A stretch of 64,000 nt of DNA from VAZQ01 sp035293945 (GTDB taxonomy: Bacteria; Pseudomonadota; Alphaproteobacteria; Rhizobiales; Xanthobacteraceae). Shown piece after piece: positions 27,122-35,606 of this stretch (positions are counted from its first letter, which is position 1; every line of letters begins with the position of its first letter). The position numbers and the translations under genes were made by a program. The stretch spans positions 310,001-374,000 of the forward strand of contig DATGLV010000008.1 of NCBI GenBank assembly GCA_035293945.1, in the 5' to 3' direction. The notes beneath the pieces were generated by a model, which had not been told where the DNA came from, ran no database searches, and worked only from the letters and a program-made list of their open reading frames with translations.

Positions 27122-27242
27122 TGTGCGCCCGTCTTCGGTCGCCAGCTCGAGCTGTTCTCGGATTTGCGCAAGCGGCTGACAATTTCACGCTTGACGCATT
27201 GTCCGCATTCGGGCATTGACGAAATTGAAAGTGATGATTTGC

Positions 27243-27273
27243 GCCCGGCACGGATCTCCGCGCCGGGCTTTTT
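27243..27273 (+). terminator. Rho-independent terminator after the secreted protein gene
   Basis: GCCCGGC at 27243-27249 pairs with GCCGGGC at 27262-27268 around a 12-base loop, and five T residues follow. It lies about 120 bp beyond the stop codon of the gene ending at 27121 and is oriented for it. Confidence 0.75.
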
Positions 27274-27598
27274 GTTGACGGCGGGCGTCTCGAAGGATGA
27301 TGCAAGCAAGGCGCCTGCGGCCATGGTTCGAGACTCGCGGACCATGCGGCACCATGAGGTTTCGAGATGCCACCAGCGCTTTTACGCGCGTCTTCGCCGC
27401 GAAATGGCGATGCTCCTCCAGGGTGACGTCCTGTGCTGGCGGCAGGGCTCACCACACAGGTGCGGTCCAACGACGATTTCCTGTTTTCGGCCTGATTTAA
27501 CAGGGAGAGATAGGCTTCATTGCGCCAGCCGACCCGCCTGGGTTGTAGGAGCGAAGGCAGCCGAGGCAGCAAGCTTCAATATCGACTCCAGAAGGAAA
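27274..27598. other. Intergenic region with degenerate dispersed repeat, no gene
   Basis: No credible frame is present in these 325 bases. A hairpin CATGGT...ACCATG lies at 27322-27346, followed by CACCATGAGG; this resembles a widespread degenerate repeat of Bradyrhizobium-like genomes whose translations give spurious short proteins. The region also must carry whatever terminates the minus-strand small genes to its right. Confidence 0.4.
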
Positions 27599-27853
27599 TC
27601 AGCGCCCGCCTTTGGCCTTGCCTTGGCGCCTGGTCTTGCCGGGCTGCTTCTTGCTCGGCAGCGGATGGACCGTCGCGCTCACGCCGGCGCTTTGGCGCAG
27701 CGCGGTGCGCAAATCGGTTGGCCGGCCATGCTTGCGCAGGAGATCGCGAAACGCCTCATCGGCGAGCTCCTGGAAATCCATCATGCGGTCGCGGGCGAGC
27801 AGGTCGAGTGCGGCCCAGGTTTCCGCGTCAAACTGCACCCGCTTACCCGGCAT
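27599..27853 (-). CDS. Small putative ribbon-helix-helix-type protein
   Basis: An 84-residue protein starting MPGKRVQFDAETWAALDLLA, the strand-then-helix layout of CopG/MetJ-like DNA-binding proteins, followed by a helix FQELADEAFRDLLRKHG and a lysine/arginine-rich tail. Proteins like this are common in Rhizobiales. It lies 18 bp downstream of another small gene on the same strand, so the two are likely co-transcribed. DNA binding is inferred from the pattern only. Confidence 0.65.
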   Translation of the reverse strand: MPGKRVQFDAETWAALDLLARDRMMDFQELADEAFRDLLRKHGRPTDLRTALRQSAGVSATVHPLPSKKQPGKTRRQGKAKGGR

Positions 27854-27871
27854 CGCAACTGAACCCCCGCC

Positions 27872-28102
27872 CTAATCCTCCCCCGCACGCGGGGCATCGC
27901 GCTTGGCCGTTCGTTCGTGATGGTTGTGCAGGAATGCGGCGAGCTGCTCGCGCAGGCTCTCGTCGCGCTCAGTCCTGTGACCGCGCACGACCGCCCGCTC
28001 GAACAGGGCATGCTGAATTTCGTTCGGCAAATCGCTCCAAAGGTCGAGTGCCGCAAGTCCCAGCACCTCGACGAAGCGTTCAATGCTCTCTTGTTCGCTC
28101 AT
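27872..28102 (-). CDS. Small hypothetical helical protein
   Basis: A 76-residue acidic N-terminal, helical protein (MSEQESIERFVEVLGLAALD), with a basic C-terminal part. It is directly upstream of the ribbon-helix-helix-like gene with 18 bp between them. The pair (acidic partner plus DNA-binding-like protein) could be regulatory, but no family is recognised. There is no signal peptide or membrane segment. Coding status rests on codon pattern and amino acid composition. Confidence 0.6.
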   Translation of the reverse strand: MSEQESIERFVEVLGLAALDLWSDLPNEIQHALFERAVVRGHRTERDESLREQLAAFLHNHHERTAKRDAPRAGED

Positions 28103-28123
28103 GCGTGCATGCTCACGGGTGCA

Positions 28124-28357
28124 TCAAGAGCGCTTCGGCGCGGCGTGGTCAAGCCTCGGACCGTCGTGGATGACACTGTTTGCGTCCGCCTCCGGCGCTG
28201 AACGGCTCTCCTGTCGATCCCGGTGAAGCAATACCATCGCGCGACGTGCCGCCCTGACTGCGGCTCGCTTCGTCTTGAAGGTCAAAACTCCGGCCCCCGA
28301 GACCGACACGATCCATTGACTGCGAAATCGCTCCACCGAATAGCACGCTTGCTCCAT
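28124..28357 (-). CDS. Small hypothetical protein
   Basis: A 77-residue protein starting MEQACYSVERFRSQWIVSVS, with the later stretch LTFKTKRAAVRAARRAM. The pattern (beta hairpin, then a basic helix beginning with a TK) resembles short proteins that carry a DUF2188-like fold, though this is a visual comparison. The frame is open back to 28807, but the upstream part is arginine-rich shadow sequence. It precedes the 76-residue gene by 21 bp on the same strand. Confidence 0.6.
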   Translation of the reverse strand: MEQACYSVERFRSQWIVSVSGAGVLTFKTKRAAVRAARRAMVLLHRDRQESRSAPEADANSVIHDGPRLDHAAPKRS

Positions 28358-28452
28358 TCCGTCCTCGTCCTCCGTCCGTCCGCCCGGTCGCGAGGAGAAC
28401 CGCAGAGCCGAAGCCAAGTTCGATCCGATCGGAGGGAATGGCGAACAGCCCG

Positions 28453-28677
28453 TTAGAGCCAACCAAGAAAGTTTGCACTTCCGCGAGCAGGTTTCCAATC
28501 CGACTCGCGCACCAGCACCACGATATGATCGCAATCGAACCATAGGTGGACCTGCGCGCTGAAGATCCGCGCGCCAATGTCGACCAGGTTGCCGTGGAAC
28601 GCGATGGCCGTGGCGCTTCGGACGGGTGGCTTCGCCCATCGCCTCTGCAGTTCCGCGTCGTTCGTGCCGATGTCCAC
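28453..28677 (-). CDS. Small hypothetical protein
   Basis: A 74-residue frame with ordinary protein composition: the central part VDIGARIFSAQVHLWFDCDH is beta-rich and the end (ESDWKPARGSANFLGWL) is amphipathic. A start codon is at 28677, but no strong ribosome-binding site was seen. It lies in a run of four small minus-strand genes ending near 27599 and is 95 bp upstream of the next. The call is moderate; it may be a decayed gene. Confidence 0.45.
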   Translation of the reverse strand: MDIGTNDAELQRRWAKPPVRSATAIAFHGNLVDIGARIFSAQVHLWFDCDHIVVLVRESDWKPARGSANFLGWL

Positions 28678-28781
28678 AGCAACTCACAAAAATCTGCCGC
28701 CGCGGATTTCCGACCCGGAACCATCTCTGTGTCGGAAACTTCACGTTCCAATGCGCCCTACTCAGGTGAGGACCGTACCCT

Positions 28782-28988
28782 ATGAGTGAGCTCCGCCGTC
28801 TCCCCAACCAATTTCCGGACGGAACCAGATTTGTGATCGAGGGTCGCGCCGGCCGCGTCCTTGCGCGCTACGTCGAGTTTCCCGACGGGCGGCATATCGA
28901 TCTCGCGACCAATCATGCAGGGATACAGGAACCCGGCCGGGTCCGTCGTCGCTTCCGCAAGGCTGGCGCTCGGGCCGCCGCCAAGTAA
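28782..28988 (+). CDS. Small hypothetical protein
   Basis: A 68-residue basic protein, MSELRRLPNQFPDGTRFVIE at the start and a C-terminal run of basic residues (RVRRRFRKAGARAAAK). The middle, RVLARYVEFPDGRHIDL, looks like a beta hairpin. Similar short proteins occur in Bradyrhizobium relatives. It is divergent from the small gene at 28453-28677 and has 104 bp between them. No function is known. Confidence 0.6.
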   Translation: MSELRRLPNQFPDGTRFVIEGRAGRVLARYVEFPDGRHIDLATNHAGIQEPGRVRRRFRKAGARAAAK

Positions 28989-29172
28989 GCAATTGCGTGG
29001 ACTGACGTGACCCTCCGCGCCGGCAACGCGTCGGCGCGGGTTGCGTCCGAACCCTGTCGATTCGGCTCGCTCGTTTCGGCTTGTGGTTTCGGCTTGGCAT
29101 TTCGTTCATGGCCCGTTCTAATGCGCGCGAGCGAGTCGAAAGGGCGCGCGGGTATGATCGGAAGGCTGGGGC

Positions 29173-31248
29173 TTGACCGCTAACGAAGCGAGCACGGCCT
29201 ATCTCGACCGGCTCAATGACGAGCAGCGCCGTGCGGTGGCATACGGCGCGGAAGACTTGTTGCGGGCGCCGCCGCTACTGATCATCGCCGGCGCCGGCTC
29301 CGGCAAGACCGCGACCCTGGCGCACCGGGTCGCACACTTGCTGGTCAACGGCATCGATCCGCGCCGCCTGCTGCTCTTGACCTTCTCGCGCCGTGCCGCC
29401 GCGGAGATGATCCGCCGCGTCGATCGTATCGCAGCTTCGGCGCTGCGCGCGAGAGAACGGCCGATCGGCGAAGCGCTCGGCTGGGCCGGCACCTTTCACG
29501 CTATTGGGGCGCGACTGTTGCGCGAGTTTGCGCCACAGATCGCTCTCGAGCCCGCCTTCACGATCCACGATCGCGAGGATTCCGCCGATCTTCTCAACCT
29601 CGTTCGCCACGACCTCGGCTTCTCGCGGACCAAGCAGCGCTTTCCATCCAAGGGCACTTGCCTTGCCATCTATTCGCGCACCGTCAACGCCCAGGCGAAC
29701 CTGGCACAAGTCTTGGGAACAAGCTTTCCGTGGGTTGCAATGTGGGAAAAGGAGCTCAAACAACTCTTTGCTGCCTATGTCGAGGCGAAGCAGCACCAGT
29801 GCGTGCTCGACTATGACGACCTCCTGCTCTACTGGTCACATATGATGGCGGAGGGTGCGATCGCCTCCGAGATCGGGCGCCGCTTCGATCATGTGCTGGT
29901 CGATGAATATCAGGACACCAATGCGCTGCAGGCTGCGATCTTGCTGGCGCTGCGGCCGCGCGGCGAAGGCCTGACCGTGGTCGGGGACGACGCCCAATCG
30001 ATCTATTCGTTTCGCGCCGCGACCGTGCGCAACATCCTGGACTTCCCTGACCATTTCACCCCGCGCGCCGCGACCGTCATGCTCGAGCGCAACTACCGCT
30101 CGACGCAGCCGATCCTCGCGGCCGCCAACGCGGTGATCGCGCTCGCCGCGGAGCGCTTCACCAAGAATCTACGGTCGGAGCGGCACGGCGGCGAACGCCC
30201 GCGCCTCGTCAGCGTGGCGGATGAGGCCGCGCAGGCCGCCTATGTGGTCGAGAAGGTGCTGGCAAACCGCGAGGCAGGCGTCGCCCTGAAGGCGCAAGCC
30301 GTGCTGTTTCGCGCCTCGCATCACAGCGGACCGCTGGAGGTCGAGCTGACGCGCCGGAATATTCCGTTCCTCAAGTTTGGCGGCCTCAAATTTCTCGAGG
30401 CCGCGCATGTCAAGGACATGCTCGCCTTCTTGCGCTGGGCGGAAAACCCGCGCGACCGCATGGCGGGGTTCCGTGTGATCCAGCTCATGCCCGGCTGCGG
30501 ACCCGCAACAGCGGCGCGATTGCTCGACCGCATCACGGAGGGCGAACCGCAGGCCGAGCTTGAAAGGTTCAAGCCGCCGCCGGCCGCCGCCGAACTCTGG
30601 CCGGATTTCGTCAACGCCGTCCATGTGCTGCACCGACGCGACGCAGCCTGGCCGGCCGAGCTCGATGTGGTGATGCGCTGGTATGAGCCGCATCTCGAAC
30701 GCATCCACGACGATGCGCGGGTGCGCCAAGCCGATCTCGTTCAACTCGCGCAGATCGCCGCCGGCTATGCGAGCCGCGAGCGATTTCTGTCGGAGCTCAC
30801 GCTCGATCCGCCGGACGCCACCGGCGCGGAGGCCGGCGCACCGCTGCTCGATGAAGATTATCTCATCCTCTCCACCATTCATTCGGCCAAGGGGCAGGAA
30901 TGGAAATCGGTCTTTGCGCTCAATGTCGTCGATGGCTGCCTGCCTTCCGATCTCGCGGCCGGCACGTCGGCCGAGATCGAGGAGGAGCGCCGCCTTCTCT
31001 ATGTGGCGATGACGCGCGCCAAGGATGACCTGCACCTGATCGTGCCGCAGCGTTTCTTCATGCATCAGCAGCGGAAAAATGGTGATCGCCACGTCTATGC
31101 GGCGCGCAGCCGCTTCATTCCGTCCGACATTCTGCGGTACTTCACCTGCGGCACGTGGCCGGCGGCGCGGCCCGGCACCTCCGAGGGGATGTCAGCCAGC
31201 GGAAAGCCGGTCGATATCGGGGCGCGGCTACGGCGCATGTGGGGTTGA
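29173..31248 (+). CDS. UvrD/Rep-family ATP-dependent DNA helicase
   Basis: A 691-residue SF1A 3'-5' helicase. Motifs in order: LNDEQRRAV (Q motif), IAGAGSGKTATL (Walker A) at about residue 38, TFSRRAAAEMI (Ia), LVDEYQDTN (Walker B) near 246, VVGDDAQSIYSFR (motif III), LERNYRST (IV), STIHSAKGQEW (V) and YVAMTRAKDDL (VI). The start is a TTG at 29173 because no nearby ATG is in frame. It lacks the long accessory domains of AddA or RecB and has no nuclease domain, so it is a stand-alone UvrD/Rep/PcrA-like repair helicase. The Bug-type solute-binding gene begins 1 bp after it. Confidence 0.93.
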   Translation: MTANEASTAYLDRLNDEQRRAVAYGAEDLLRAPPLLIIAGAGSGKTATLAHRVAHLLVNGIDPRRLLLLTFSRRAAAEMIRRVDRIAASALRARERPIGEALGWAGTFHAIGARLLREFAPQIALEPAFTIHDREDSADLLNLVRHDLGFSRTKQRFPSKGTCLAIYSRTVNAQANLAQVLGTSFPWVAMWEKELKQLFAAYVEAKQHQCVLDYDDLLLYWSHMMAEGAIASEIGRRFDHVLVDEYQDTNALQAAILLALRPRGEGLTVVGDDAQSIYSFRAATVRNILDFPDHFTPRAATVMLERNYRSTQPILAAANAVIALAAERFTKNLRSERHGGERPRLVSVADEAAQAAYVVEKVLANREAGVALKAQAVLFRASHHSGPLEVELTRRNIPFLKFGGLKFLEAAHVKDMLAFLRWAENPRDRMAGFRVIQLMPGCGPATAARLLDRITEGEPQAELERFKPPPAAAELWPDFVNAVHVLHRRDAAWPAELDVVMRWYEPHLERIHDDARVRQADLVQLAQIAAGYASRERFLSELTLDPPDATGAEAGAPLLDEDYLILSTIHSAKGQEWKSVFALNVVDGCLPSDLAAGTSAEIEEERRLLYVAMTRAKDDLHLIVPQRFFMHQQRKNGDRHVYAARSRFIPSDILRYFTCGTWPAARPGTSEGMSASGKPVDIGARLRRMWG

Positions 31249-31249
31249 A

Positions 31250-32275
31250 ATGTTGCGAGCATTCGTCGCCGTCGTCTGGGTCGCGACTTCCGCGATATCT
31301 CCAGCGGCCGCGCAGGACTTCTACAAGGGCAAGACCATCACGCTGCTGGTCGGCTCGGGCGAAGGCAGTGGCTGGGATCAATATGCGCGGCTGCTCGCCC
31401 GCCATATCGGAAAGTACATCGCCGGCGAGCCCGCCATCGTGGTCAAGAACCAGCCCGCCGCCGGCGGGATCGCGATGGCCAATGCGCTTTATACGACGGC
31501 GCCGCGCGACGGCCTGACCATCGGCCTGATGCTGCGCGACAACCCGCTTGAGCCGCTCTTGGGAAATCCCGCCGCCAAATACAGTCCCGAGCGCTTCACA
31601 TGGCTCGGCACTTCGTCGCGCTTTGAAGACGACGCGTTCTGCCTGGCGATCCGCACCGACAGCGGAATCGCCGGCATCGGCGATCTGCAGAAGCCGGGGC
31701 GGCCGGCAATCTTCGGCGGACAAGCCGCCGGCGGCTCGGAAACCGATATCGTGCTGATCGCCCGCGCGGTGTTCAAGCTCAACCTGCAATTCATCCGCGG
31801 CTACCGCAGCTCTAGCGACACGCTGTTGGCGCTGCGGCGCGGCGAGATCGAAGGCCGCGGCATCACGGTATCGGCGCTGCAGCGAGGCATGGGGGATTGG
31901 CTTGCCGCCGGGAAGCTGCGCTACCTGATGCAGCTCGGCCACGAAACGCGCTGGAAGGGCTTGCCGGAAGTGCCGACCGCGCACGAACTCGCCACCAGCG
32001 AGGAGGACCGGGCGCTACTGGCGCTCGCCGAAGCCCCTGTCCAAATGTCGCGGCCCTTCGTGGCGCCACCCGGTCTGCCGGCTGAGCAGGCCCAAATCCT
32101 CACCCGCGCCTTCATGGCTGCGCACCAAGACCCCGACTACCTGCGCGAAGCGAAAGAGATGCAGCTCGACGTCAGTCCCATGTCGGGCGGGGAGATGCAG
32201 GCGCTCATGACCCGCATCGCACAGACGCCGCCTGCCGTGATCGCCCGCTACAAGGCGGCGCTCAGCGCGAGCTAG
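31250..32275 (+). CDS. Tripartite tricarboxylate transporter-type solute-binding protein (Bug family)
   Basis: A 341-residue periplasmic protein with a signal peptide (MLRAFVAVVWVATSAISPAAA, cleaved near AQ; first 20 residues shown partly). The family marker FYKGKTITLLVGSG follows, then QPAAGGIAMANALY and DGLTIGLM. Bug proteins bind carboxylates or other small solutes, with the classic TctC partner TctAB in a membrane complex. No tctA or tctB is in the window, so it is an orphan binding protein, a common situation in this bacterial group. The gene starts 1 bp after the helicase stop codon. Confidence 0.9.
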   Translation: MLRAFVAVVWVATSAISPAAAQDFYKGKTITLLVGSGEGSGWDQYARLLARHIGKYIAGEPAIVVKNQPAAGGIAMANALYTTAPRDGLTIGLMLRDNPLEPLLGNPAAKYSPERFTWLGTSSRFEDDAFCLAIRTDSGIAGIGDLQKPGRPAIFGGQAAGGSETDIVLIARAVFKLNLQFIRGYRSSSDTLLALRRGEIEGRGITVSALQRGMGDWLAAGKLRYLMQLGHETRWKGLPEVPTAHELATSEEDRALLALAEAPVQMSRPFVAPPGLPAEQAQILTRAFMAAHQDPDYLREAKEMQLDVSPMSGGEMQALMTRIAQTPPAVIARYKAALSAS

Positions 32276-32287
32276 ATAAATTCGCAG

Positions 32288-33592
32288 TCAAGCTTCGAGA
32301 TTCTTGCCCTTGGTCTCAGGTGTGCGGAGAATCGCGATTATGGCAAGCACCGCGTAGAGCATCACCAAGAGGCCGATATACAGGTACGCATCTTTGACGC
32401 CATAGGTGCGCAGAATCCATCCTGCGACGATCGGCAACAAGCCGCCGCCGTAGACTTGCGCAGTTTGATAGCCCGCGCTGGCGCCCGACGCCCGGTAACG
32501 GGTCGGAAAATTCTCCGTGTAGAAGGTCGGGATAGCCCCATAGCCAAATCCGAAAACGAAGCCGAACCCGATGATCTCGGCGATCGTCGCCAACACGAAG
32601 CTGCCGGTGTTGACGAGATAGAAATACGGCAGCGCGAAGACCAGGAACACAACCGCCGCGATCAAGAGAATCGTTCGCCGGTTGATGACGTCAGCCAGGA
32701 ACGCTCCGACGAGCATGAACAAGAGCATGAAGGCCGCCGCGATGAGCCCGATCGCTTCGGGCTCGTTTCCGGTAAAGCCCACCGCCTTCATGTAACTGGT
32801 GCCGAACACGAAGTAGAGGAAGAACGCGCCGCCGAACATGGCATTGACGAGTGAAGTGCGCAGAATGGTGAGCGGCATTTCGCGCCAGACCGCAGCGGCG
32901 GGCTGGTCGAGGACCGCGGCTTGAGCGCGGTGCTGCTCGAAGACGAAGCTGTCCATCGTGCGCGCCCGGATCACGAGGCCGACGATGGCCACCAGGAATC
33001 CGGCAATGAAGAAAATGCGCCAGCCCCAGGCCGTGAAGTCCTCCGGCGTCATCTGCGATTTGACCAGAATGACCGAGCCGAACCCGAGCAACAGTCCGAT
33101 CGGTATGGCAAATCCGACCCACGCTCCCCAGAAGGCGCGATACTTGGAACGCGCAGCCTGCTCGACCACCCAGGTGGAGGCAGTGCCGAATTCGGCGCCG
33201 AAACTGATGCCTTGCAGCAGGCGAAACACGATCAGCAACAGCGGAGCGGCAACCCCGATGCTGTCGTAGGTCGGCGTCAGCCCAATCAGGAGAGTGCTGC
33301 CGCCCATCAGCACCAGGGCGTAGACCATCGCGTCCTTGCGGCCGTAGCGATCGGCAATGTGTCCGAAGACAAAGGCACCCACCGGGCGGATGATGATGCC
33401 CATGCCATATACGCTGATTGCCGCGGCAGCCGCCGCAAGGCCCGGGAGCTTGAAGAATATGTCGCCCCAGACCGTCGCCGCGATCACACCCGTGACAAGG
33501 TAATCGTATTGCTCGATCACCGACCCGACGATGCTCGCCACCGCAACCTGGTAGATCGCACGGACGTTCGGACTTTTATTGGCGTCATTCAT
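32288..33592 (-). CDS. MFS transporter, metabolite:H+ symporter type
   Basis: A 434-residue protein with about 12 transmembrane helices. The family pattern is seen in the first half: EQYDYLVTGVIAATVWGDIF, then the MFS motif A GHIADRYGRKDAM between helices 2 and 3, and FRLLQGISFGAEFGTAST in helix 4 to 5. These fit the MHS family (ProP/KgtP/ShiA-like). The substrate is unknown, probably an organic acid or osmolyte. The start at 33592 is preferred over 33634. It converges with the Bug-type gene on the left. Confidence 0.9.
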   Translation of the reverse strand: MNDANKSPNVRAIYQVAVASIVGSVIEQYDYLVTGVIAATVWGDIFFKLPGLAAAAAAISVYGMGIIIRPVGAFVFGHIADRYGRKDAMVYALVLMGGSTLLIGLTPTYDSIGVAAPLLLIVFRLLQGISFGAEFGTASTWVVEQAARSKYRAFWGAWVGFAIPIGLLLGFGSVILVKSQMTPEDFTAWGWRIFFIAGFLVAIVGLVIRARTMDSFVFEQHRAQAAVLDQPAAAVWREMPLTILRTSLVNAMFGGAFFLYFVFGTSYMKAVGFTGNEPEAIGLIAAAFMLLFMLVGAFLADVINRRTILLIAAVVFLVFALPYFYLVNTGSFVLATIAEIIGFGFVFGFGYGAIPTFYTENFPTRYRASGASAGYQTAQVYGGGLLPIVAGWILRTYGVKDAYLYIGLLVMLYAVLAIIAILRTPETKGKNLEA

Positions 33593-33791
33593 GTTCCACC
33601 CCCGGCCACGAAGCGTACCGGCCGCCGGGCGCACGGATCAAGTCCCCTGGGGGTCTCCCCCTTGTCCGAAACGCTGACAAATTGCGATACTTGTGCGCCT
33701 GCGAAGGCTCATCCGGCGGCCCTTAAGGTGCGCAGATCGACCGGTCGCCGGCGACGCGGCGACCATTTTCGGGGACCAAGAGCGGACCGGC

Positions 33792-34811
33792 ATGATCAGG
33801 CGGCAATTTATTGGTTTCGTCGGCGGCGCGGCGGCCTCGTGTGGAATGCTTGCTCCACTTGCGCTACGGGCCCAAGGGACCGGCGGAACGGCCAATGCGA
33901 CCACGGCGGCGCCCGCCAAGACACGCCGCATCGGCATCATCGTCGAAGGGATGCGATCGGCTGCCTATGACGGATTCCTGCAGGGCATGGACGCGCTCGG
34001 CTACATCTCGGGCAGAGATTATTTGATCGAATGGCGCTTTGCCGACGGACGGTTCCTGCGCATCCTTGAGTCGGTGAGCGAACTCGCCAAGCTCAACATC
34101 GATCTCATCTTCGTCGGCAGCCCGGCCATTGTCTATCCGGTGCGGCAGGCGACACGCACGATACCGATCGTGATGGGCTACTCGGTCGATCCGGTCGGCA
34201 ACGGCTTTGTTTCGAGTTTGGCGCATCCGGGCGGCAATATTACCGGAGTGGCAAGCACAGGTGAGGACATCTCGGCCAAGCAATTTGGGCTGTTGGCCGC
34301 CATGGTCCCCGACCTCTCCCGCGTCGGGCTTCTGCAGAATCCGGACAGCTCCGACGCGGCGGCAGATCTCAAGGCTGCACAGGCCGCTGCGGAGGCGGGG
34401 GGACTTCACCTGGTGACGGTGGACGCGCGGGTGGCGCGCGACATCGAGCCCGCCTTTCAAGCACTGGCGAAAGAGCGCGTGCAGGCGCTCAAGGTCGGAT
34501 CGGACCGATTTCTCTTCAGCGAGCAACAGCGGATTGCCGATCTCGCGCTCAAGGCCGGTCTGCCTTCGATCTTTCCCGAGCGCGCCTTTGTGGAGGCCGG
34601 CGGATTGATGAGCCTCAGCGAGAGCCTCAAAGATTATTATCGGCACGCTGCCACTTTCGTCGACAAGATATTCAAAGGTGCACGAGCGGGTGATTTGGCC
34701 ATCGAGCAGCTCACGCTGCTCGATCTCGTGGTCAACCGCAGGACGGCACACGCGCTCGGTGTTGCTCTGCCCCCGCAAGGGGATTTCGCCGCTTACGAGG
34801 TGATCGGCTGA
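33792..34811 (+). CDS. ABC transporter substrate-binding protein (COG2984 family)
   Basis: A 339-residue exported protein with a probable Tat signal (MIRRQFIGFVGGAAA, twin arginine followed by a hydrophobic stretch). The fold is the TrpX/COG2984 family of ABC solute-binding proteins: IGIIVEGMRSAAYDGFLQGM, then GRDYLIEWRFADG, PIVMGYSVDPVGNG, and ISAKQFGLLA. The ligand cannot be told; no permease or ATPase genes are adjacent. These stand-alone genes are very numerous in Bradyrhizobium relatives. The ATG at 33792 is used; the frame extends further upstream without conserved sequence. Confidence 0.88.
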   Translation: MIRRQFIGFVGGAAASCGMLAPLALRAQGTGGTANATTAAPAKTRRIGIIVEGMRSAAYDGFLQGMDALGYISGRDYLIEWRFADGRFLRILESVSELAKLNIDLIFVGSPAIVYPVRQATRTIPIVMGYSVDPVGNGFVSSLAHPGGNITGVASTGEDISAKQFGLLAAMVPDLSRVGLLQNPDSSDAAADLKAAQAAAEAGGLHLVTVDARVARDIEPAFQALAKERVQALKVGSDRFLFSEQQRIADLALKAGLPSIFPERAFVEAGGLMSLSESLKDYYRHAATFVDKIFKGARAGDLAIEQLTLLDLVVNRRTAHALGVALPPQGDFAAYEVIG

Positions 34812-34832
34812 GCTGAGCGAGCGAGCTGCAGC

Positions 34833-35606
34833 TCAAAGTCCCGCATACCACTGATAGCCGCGGTCTTCCCAAAAGCCGCCCCGGCCGCGGCCTATGGTGT
34901 CGAGTCGATCCACGGCTTCGATGCGGGTTACATATTTGGCGCTCTTGTAGCCGATCTGGCGCTCGACCCGCAGCCGCAGCGGCGCGCCGTGTGGGACCGG
35001 CAGCGGGCCGCCGTTCATGCCGTAGGCCAGAATGGTCTGCGGGTGAAAAGCATCGAACAAATCGAGGCTTTCGTAATAGATGCCGCTGCCGTCGAAGCTC
35101 TGCTCCAGCGCGTCGAGACAATGGAAGACGATGTAGCGCGCGTTGGGCATCAGCTCGGCGCTCTCCAGGATGCGGCTGAGCGCAACCCCGGTCCACTGCC
35201 CGATCGCGCTCCAACCTTCGTCGCAGCAATGCAGGGTGATCTGGGTGCGCGCGGGCAGCGCCTTGATCTCTTCGAGGGAAAACGAGAGCGGGCGCCGCAC
35301 CAAGCCGTCGACGGTCAGCCGCCAGCTCGAAAAGCCCGAGGTCATCATGCGAAAATAATCAAAGCCGCCCGGCATCGTGGTGCCGTTGACCGGGAAGTCC
35401 TGCGAAATGTCCGAGGGCGCGAACTCCCGCGCCAGCGGCTGCCGCACGAGCAGGAGGCGCTGCATATTGCGCGACATCCACTGGCCGAAGTCGAGGACGC
35501 CGCGCAGCGATGGAGACTCGAAGACGCCGTCGCAGCCCGACAACAACAAGCTCGTCCCCATTGCGGAACCAGCCCGCAGCAATCCTCGACGCGAGACGCG
35601 TCTCAT
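34833..35606 (-). CDS. Molybdopterin-dependent oxidoreductase (sulfite oxidase/YedY-like), exported
   Basis: A 257-residue enzyme. The N-terminus has a Tat motif (SRRGLLRAG) with a following lipobox-like LLSGC, so it may be a Tat-exported lipoprotein. The molybdopterin-binding domain contains ITLHCCDEGWSAIGQWTGVA with the cysteine that ligates Mo, then GGPLPVPHGAPLRLRVERQIGYKSAK in pieces. Length fits catalytic domains of the MsrP/SorA-like group. Its start overlaps the stop of the cytochrome b gene by 4 bp (ATGA), so they are translationally coupled. The likely electron acceptor or donor is that cytochrome. Confidence 0.9.
   Translation of the reverse strand: MRRVSRRGLLRAGSAMGTSLLLSGCDGVFESPSLRGVLDFGQWMSRNMQRLLLVRQPLAREFAPSDISQDFPVNGTTMPGGFDYFRMMTSGFSSWRLTVDGLVRRPLSFSLEEIKALPARTQITLHCCDEGWSAIGQWTGVALSRILESAELMPNARYIVFHCLDALEQSFDGSGIYYESLDLFDAFHPQTILAYGMNGGPLPVPHGAPLRLRVERQIGYKSAKYVTRIEAVDRLDTIGRGRGGFWEDRGYQWYAGL

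Noticed and set aside
32921..33970. 349-codon plus-strand frame
   Set aside because: Covers the antisense of the MFS transporter and the start of the ABC solute-binding gene; composition is that of a shadow frame.
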